From Bacteroidota bacterium (GTDB lineage: Bacteria; Bacteroidota; Bacteroidia; Bacteroidales; UBA1715), in assembly GCA_029266015.1 (NCBI GenBank), contig JAJUFK010000072.1, positions 1 through 10,229 of the forward strand: a stretch of 10,229 nucleotides of DNA. The letters are read 5' to 3'. The notes beneath the pieces were generated by a model. The model searched no databases and had not been told where the DNA came from. It was given only the letters and a program-made list of their open reading frames with translations. The first letter of the stretch is position 1. Every line of letters starts with the position of its first letter. Positions 6,613 to 10,229 of this stretch are shown here, in pieces. The position numbers and the translations under genes were made by a program.

Positions 6613-7038
6613 TTAAAATGGTAGGTCATCAGAAGGTTCCGGAGTTATGTCAATAGGCATAGGTTCAGGTTCTGCAGCTACATTTGTTTTTGTGTCGTTT
6701 TGAGTAGAGCTTTCTGCTTTTTTGCCTAAAAATTTCATTTCGCTTGCAATTATTTCAGTAACATATTTAGTTTCTCCGTCTTTTTCATACGAACGGGTAC
6801 TTATTTTACCTTCAATGTACAATTGCATACCTTTTTTTACATAGGTTTCAGCTGTTTTTGCCAGTGAGTTCCATACTACAACATTGTGCCATTCAGTTTT
6901 GGTAACTCTTTCTTTGTTTTTGTCAAGGTATGTTTCGCTGGTAGCAAGTTTAATTCTACCGGTTATAACACCTTCACTAATGAAACGGATTTCAGGATCT
7001 GCCCCTACATTTCCTACTAAAATTACTTTGTTAATCAT
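6613..7038 (-). CDS. ssb: Single-stranded DNA-binding protein
   Basis: SSB coats single-stranded DNA during replication, recombination and repair and recruits partner proteins through its acidic tail. The 141 residues comprise an OB fold (about 1-107) with the family opening MINKVILVGNVGADPEIRF, conserved aromatics in TEWHNVVVWNSLA (Trp50, Trp56), YVKKGMQLYIEGKISTRSY, and a disordered Pro/Glu/Thr linker. It ends in the canonical DDLPF tip. The ATG at 7038 is the natural start, preceded by an A-rich leader containing GAGAAAG. It is the first gene of the block ssb-gldE-gldD-galE. In many Bacteroidota mutY sits directly upstream of ssb (recalled, not checked); here that position is a non-coding gap, so ssb probably has its own promoter. 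Confidence 0.97.
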   Translation of the reverse strand: MINKVILVGNVGADPEIRFISEGVITGRIKLATSETYLDKNKERVTKTEWHNVVVWNSLAKTAETYVKKGMQLYIEGKISTRSYEKDGETKYVTEIIASEMKFLGKKAESSTQNDTKTNVAAEPEPMPIDITPEPSDDLPF

Positions 7039-7411
7039 GTCTTTCTCTTTTTTTAGTTAAACAATGCCCTAAAATTACATAAAAAATTTGGAATGCAACA
7101 AAAAACCAAATATGAACAATTAATTTAGCGTAAAAATATAAGTTTTGATATAGCTCCAACTAATACAATTAATGTAGATTGATTATATTTTAATACATAT
7201 TGGTATTACCTAATTTATACAATAAGAGTTGAAGTTTTACTAATTACTATGGGCTGAAACATATTTAATAATAATTTTTAAAAATAAAGTTTATACAGTG
7301 CTTGTATTGGCAAGATTTTTGAAAACACATCGTGAAATTGCATAGCATATTTTTTTAGTAATGTATGCAACCAAAAATAAGTGTTACATGTCTAATATAA
7401 AAAATACAACT
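7039..7411. other. Long AT-rich intergenic region between divergent ssb and DUF1573 genes
   Basis: This 373-bp stretch separates divergent start codons and must hold the start signals for both genes. It is very AT-rich. I see only small structures: a 6-bp hairpin TAATAC/GTATTA at 7191-7208 and a CTTG/CAAG mini-hairpin at 7301-7314. GATTTTTG at 7314-7321 differs from the Bacteroidota -7 consensus at one fixed position and could serve the DUF1573 gene. I find no convincing small ORF, no tRNA and no riboswitch I can name. Confidence 0.6.
7070..7098 (-). promoter_or_regulatory. Candidate promoter for the ssb-gldE-gldD-galE operon
   Basis: Read on the minus strand, TTG (7098-7096) is followed after 18 bases by TAATTTTA (7077-7070), which matches five of the six fixed positions of the Bacteroidota -7 element TAnnTTTG. 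The spacing is near the 19-21 bp known for this sigma-factor family, and the element lies about 32 bp upstream of the ssb ATG. The match is imperfect in AT-rich DNA, so confidence is low. Confidence 0.3.
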
Positions 7412-7840
7412 ATGAAACGTTTTGTAATAACACTATCGATTATTGTAGGTTTTCTAATTAGTGGATATGCACAGTCTCCAAATTGGAATGATCCTTCCGA
7501 AAAAAAATTAGATATTTCCGAGATTAAAGGTCCTGTAATGACATGGGTAAAAGATTCGTATGATTTTGGTTCTATTCCTCAAGGAGTGCCGGTACATGTT
7601 ACATTTGAATTTACAAATACAGGTAATGCACCGTTAATAATTTCAAAAGTAGAACCTGCATGTAATTGTACTGCAGCGGATTATCCAAAAACACCTATAA
7701 TGCCGGGACAAAAAGGCAGTATAAAAATTACATTTGATGCTGCTTCTACCGGTAAATTTTCAAAAACTGCCATAGTAACATCTAATGCTAAACCAACCGA
7801 AAAAATGTTAGTTTTTACAGGTACTGTGGTTAAAAAGTAA
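7412..7840 (+). CDS. Secreted DUF1573 domain protein
   Basis: From the ATG at 7412 this is a 142-residue exported protein. Residues 1-20 (MKRFVITLSIIVGFLISGYA) form a signal peptide cleaved before Gln21. The rest is one immunoglobulin-like DUF1573 domain: DSYDFGSIPQGVPVHVTFEF (48-67), TNTGNAPLIISKVEPACNCT (68-87) with the paired Cys84/Cys86, the PIMPGQKGSIKITFDA strand and GKFSKTAIVTSNA, closing with LVFTGTVV. These single-domain proteins are abundant in Bacteroidota and resemble the Ig-like ASH-type modules. Their role is unknown; a periplasmic structural or binding function is usually assumed. In-frame ATGs at 7361 and 7388 would place 17 or 8 polar residues before the signal, so I prefer 7412. 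The gene appears monocistronic, with a strong terminator hairpin 19 bp after its stop. Confidence 0.92.
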   Translation: MKRFVITLSIIVGFLISGYAQSPNWNDPSEKKLDISEIKGPVMTWVKDSYDFGSIPQGVPVHVTFEFTNTGNAPLIISKVEPACNCTAADYPKTPIMPGQKGSIKITFDAASTGKFSKTAIVTSNAKPTEKMLVFTGTVVKK

Positions 7841-7859
7841 ATAAGAAAATATACAATTT

Positions 7860-7899
7860 AAAGAAGCCGAATAAATGAAATATTTTATTCGGCTTCTTT
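7860..7899. terminator. Bidirectional intrinsic terminator between DUF1573 gene and the ispG-lipoprotein unit
   Basis: A perfect 16-bp inverted repeat pairs AAAGAAGCCGAATAAA (7860-7875) with TTTATTCGGCTTCTTT (7884-7899) around an 8-base loop. The GAAGCCGAA core gives it stability. On the plus strand the stem runs into CTTTTATTT, on the minus strand into CTTTAAATT, so it can end transcripts from both sides. The right arm also encodes the last four sense codons (Lys-Glu-Ala-Glu) and the stop of the minus-strand lipoprotein gene. Confidence 0.85.
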
Positions 7900-8337
7900 T
7901 ATTTGTAGTTCAATTGCAGAAATGTTATATACCGTATCAACATTCATGGCAGGAGTAATTAAAAAAGTATTTCTACCTTGTGGCAATAATTGATTTTGTA
8001 ATAAAGATTGTTTCAAAACAATAGAATCGCCTTGTTTTACACCTTTAAAATTACCATCGCGATTACGCAATACAACACCAAGAGTAGTTGAAAAATTGTT
8101 TCCTATAGCAAAATCAAATACAAACTGATTATGTTTTATGTGAGGAGTATGGGTAAGTTTTAGCGTAACATCAAATGTTTTATTTGCATGAGGATTTTCA
8201 AAAATAAATTCTAAAGGTTTGTTGGGAACTTTATGTTGTTCAAATGTGAATACTTTTGTATAAGTGCTTTGTTTGCAAGATGTTTGAAAGCAAATAATAC
8301 ATATAAGAGATATAATACTTAAATATTTTACAGTCAT
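7885..8337 (-). CDS. Putative lipoprotein of unknown function, possibly GldH-like
   Basis: I do not firmly recognise this protein. From the ATG at 8337 it has 150 residues. It opens with a hydrophobic signal (MTVKYLSIISLICIICFQTSC) and a probable lipidated Cys21; the -3 residue is Gln, which is unusual for a lipobox, so lipidation is likely but not certain. The remainder looks all-beta: FEFIFENPHA-like strands, TFDVTLKLTHT, FVFDFAIGNN, TTLGVVLRNRDGNFKG, then LPQGRNTFLITPAMNVDTVYNISAIELQI at the end. The order of strands, the DGNFKG turn and the closing IELQI strand resemble the GldH lipoprotein family, but too weakly for me to name it. A start at 8376 would overlap ispG by 23 bp and add 13 polar residues ahead of the signal, so it is rejected. 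The gene starts 16 bp after ispG, implying a shared transcript. Confidence 0.8.
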   Translation of the reverse strand: MTVKYLSIISLICIICFQTSCKQSTYTKVFTFEQHKVPNKPLEFIFENPHANKTFDVTLKLTHTPHIKHNQFVFDFAIGNNFSTTLGVVLRNRDGNFKGVKQGDSIVLKQSLLQNQLLPQGRNTFLITPAMNVDTVYNISAIELQIKEAE

Positions 8338-8353
8338 AGAAATATAGGTTATA

Positions 8354-10129
8354 TTAATGTTCTTTCCAATCGCCATTTTCTTTTATTACTTCTATTAAAG
8401 ATTCAACAGCTTCTTGTTCCGGAATGTTTTTGCGAATAATTTGTTGTTTGCAATATACATGAACTAATCCTTTACCTGCGCCTACATATCCATAATCAGC
8501 ATCGGCCATTTCTCCGGGGCCATTTACAATGCATCCCATTACTGCTATTTTAAGGCCTTGTAAATGAGATGTTTTTGCTTTTACTTCAGCTAAAGTTTTT
8601 TCAATATTGAACAGGGTTCTGCCACATGATGGACAAGAAATAAATTCTGTTTTTGTAAAACGAGCTCGTGTAGCTTGCAGAATTGAAAAGGCTAATTGTA
8701 CACATTCCGATTCTGACACATGTTGATTTTCAATCCATAAACCATCACAAAAGCCATCGATAAAAACCGATCCGGCATCCATTGCAGCTTGAATTTCAAA
8801 CGTATTGTATGATTCTATATCGTATTGCAATCGCAATATTATTGGTGGATTGCAATGAGCATTGTGTAATTCGGCATATAATTTTTGAATCCAATATTGT
8901 AGCTTTTTGCCGCCATATCGTAGTACTATTATACAATCTTCGGGAATATGTTTAGTGTGTAAATGATGTATTTGTTCTACTTCAATTTCTATAACAATAT
9001 GTTTGCCTATGTGTTTCGCTTGCAAGTCATCAAATAAGATGTATTCTAAATCATAATCACCATCTTCTTTTGTAAGTACACTATTGTCATGAAAGAACCA
9101 ATCGGCACCTATATTCATTGAATTTGCTATTACAATAGGAGCAGCATTACCTCCAATGCCATACACACTGTGTGAAATAAATTTGGTATATGTAAAAGGG
9201 TTTGGTCTTATATCAAATGGTAAAACTGTATGTAAATTATCGGCAAACACACGATTTCGATAATCTACTATTGTTTTACAAACCGGTATTTCATGTTCCG
9301 GAGCTTCTGTTAGCGAAACTCGAATAGTATCTCCAATACCTTCAAGCAATAAGGTTCCGATTCCAACCGCAGATTTAATTCTGCCATCTTCACCTGCGCC
9401 GGCTTCGGTAACTCCTAAATGAATTGGAAACAACAGGTTTTCTTCTTTCATTTTTTGAACAAGCAGTCGGGTAGCATATACCATTATACGGGTATTACTT
9501 GCTTTTATAGAGCATACTATGTTTGTAAAATTTTCTGATTTGCAAATTTGTAAAAACTCTATCATACTCATAGCCATTCCAAGTGGCGTGTCACCATATT
9601 TACTTACAATTCTATTTGATAAAGACCCATGGTTTACACCTATTCTTATAGCGGTATTGTGTTTTTTACATACATCTATAAGAGGACGTAAATTTTCAGC
9701 TATTTTGTTTAATTCGGCTATATATTCTGTTTCGTCGTAATCTGTTTTATGTAATGAACCCAATGTAACATAATTCCCCGGATTTATTCGTACTTTTTCA
9801 ACATATTGAGCTGCAACTATTGCTGCTTGCGGATTAAAATGAATATCGGCAACAAGTGGTTTTGTATATCCTTGTTGTATTAATCCTTGCTTAATAAGTT
9901 TTAAAGCTTCAGCTTCTTTCAACCCTTGTGCTGTTAATCGTACATAATGAGCACCGGCATCAAAAATTCGTTTACATTGTTCTATACTGTCTTCTATTGT
10001 ATTTGTGTCGGTATTTGTCATTGATTGCAAAGCAATTTCTTGATTACCGCCAATAGTTACATTGCCAATGGTAACTTCTGGCATTATAACTCTTGTATAC
10101 AATGGTATATCTTTTTGTTGTGATTTCAT
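8354..10129 (-). CDS. ispG: 4-hydroxy-3-methylbut-2-enyl diphosphate synthase, long form
   Basis: IspG (GcpE) converts 2-C-methyl-D-erythritol 2,4-cyclodiphosphate to HMBPP, the penultimate step of the MEP isoprenoid pathway in the cytoplasm, using a 4Fe-4S cluster. The 591 residues are far longer than the roughly 370 of E. coli IspG because an extra domain is inserted (about 290-480), the architecture also found in plants, Chlamydiae and most Bacteroidota. The N-terminal TIM barrel (about 12-285) shows IALQSMTNTDTNT, DAGAHYVRLTAQG, PLVADIHFNP, VRINPGN, IRIGVNHGSL and LGVTEAGAGEDGRIKSAVGIG. The C-terminal cluster domain has CPSCGRTLFN (Cys499, Cys502) and MGCIVNGPGEMADADYGYVG (Cys533, Glu540), giving the three Cys and one Glu ligands. 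All key residues are present, so the enzyme should be active. It leads a two-gene unit with the lipoprotein downstream. Confidence 0.97.
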   Translation of the reverse strand: MKSQQKDIPLYTRVIMPEVTIGNVTIGGNQEIALQSMTNTDTNTIEDSIEQCKRIFDAGAHYVRLTAQGLKEAEALKLIKQGLIQQGYTKPLVADIHFNPQAAIVAAQYVEKVRINPGNYVTLGSLHKTDYDETEYIAELNKIAENLRPLIDVCKKHNTAIRIGVNHGSLSNRIVSKYGDTPLGMAMSMIEFLQICKSENFTNIVCSIKASNTRIMVYATRLLVQKMKEENLLFPIHLGVTEAGAGEDGRIKSAVGIGTLLLEGIGDTIRVSLTEAPEHEIPVCKTIVDYRNRVFADNLHTVLPFDIRPNPFTYTKFISHSVYGIGGNAAPIVIANSMNIGADWFFHDNSVLTKEDGDYDLEYILFDDLQAKHIGKHIVIEIEVEQIHHLHTKHIPEDCIIVLRYGGKKLQYWIQKLYAELHNAHCNPPIILRLQYDIESYNTFEIQAAMDAGSVFIDGFCDGLWIENQHVSESECVQLAFSILQATRARFTKTEFISCPSCGRTLFNIEKTLAEVKAKTSHLQGLKIAVMGCIVNGPGEMADADYGYVGAGKGLVHVYCKQQIIRKNIPEQEAVESLIEVIKENGDWKEH

Positions 10130-10166
10130 GTAATTATTCTTTATAAATATGGTCTAAATGTACATT

Positions 10167-10174
10167 CAAAATTA
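10167..10174 (-). promoter_or_regulatory. Candidate -7 promoter element for ispG
   Basis: On the minus strand TAATTTTG (10174-10167) matches all fixed positions of the Bacteroidota -7 consensus TAnnTTTG and lies 37 bp upstream of the ispG ATG, giving a plausible short leader. No clear TTTG -33 element stands at the right distance in the AT-only stretch upstream, so the call rests on one short motif. Confidence 0.4.
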
Positions 10175-10229
10175 ACAAAATTGAATATATATTTTATTTT
10201 ATTTATTAAAATTTGATATTGTTAGTATA

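Noticed and set aside
7131..7330. tRNA or other structured RNA in the long intergenic gap
   Set aside because: No TPsiC-like GGTTCGAATCC, cloverleaf or long stem is visible; the small 4-6 bp hairpins are expected by chance in such AT-rich DNA.

Overview
The window comes from an AT-rich member of the Bacteroidota (Bacteroidetes), most likely a Bacteroidales-type or related uncultured lineage. Four things point there: the ssb-gldE-gldD gene block, which is characteristic of this phylum; a long-form IspG with an inserted middle domain; Bacteroidota-type secreted proteins (a DUF1573 protein, a PorE/OmpA-like C-terminus with the typical long insert, signal peptides cleaved before Gln); and start regions that are A-rich rather than Shine-Dalgarno led, with TAnnTTTG-like -7 promoter elements upstream of some genes. 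I see no mobile element, CRISPR array, tRNA or rRNA. Every gene but the first is complete, and no gene looks broken.

Layout. (1) 2-1050, plus strand: the 3' end of an OmpA-family peptidoglycan-binding envelope protein, followed after 5 bp by an uncharacterised secreted/envelope protein. (2) 1047-1604, minus: mntP, a manganese exporter whose stop codon overlaps that of the preceding gene tail to tail. (3) 1746-3676, plus: an XRE-cupin regulator, then a secreted GH29 alpha-L-fucosidase. (4) 7038 down to 3681, minus: a tightly packed four-gene run, ssb-gldE-gldD-galE, with gaps of 21, 1 and 3 bp; galE meets the fucosidase tail to tail. (5) 7039-7411: a long AT-rich non-coding stretch with divergent start regions. 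(6) 7412-7840, plus: a DUF1573 secreted protein. (7) 10129 down to 7885, minus: ispG, followed after 16 bp by a small putative lipoprotein. The last two units converge on a perfect 16-bp hairpin that looks like a bidirectional terminator; one arm encodes the last codons of the lipoprotein gene.

The genes mix housekeeping roles (DNA single-strand binding, isoprenoid precursor synthesis, Leloir sugar epimerisation, Mn export) with Bacteroidota envelope biology (GldD/GldE, OmpA-like protein, DUF1573, lipoproteins, a fucosidase). No clearly novel multi-gene system is visible. The points most worth checking are the small-residue gatekeeper in GalE, the galE attachment to the gld block, the unnamed lipoprotein after ispG (possibly GldH-like), the hairpin/T-run directly in front of the fucosidase start, and the uncharacterised envelope protein paired with the OmpA-like gene.
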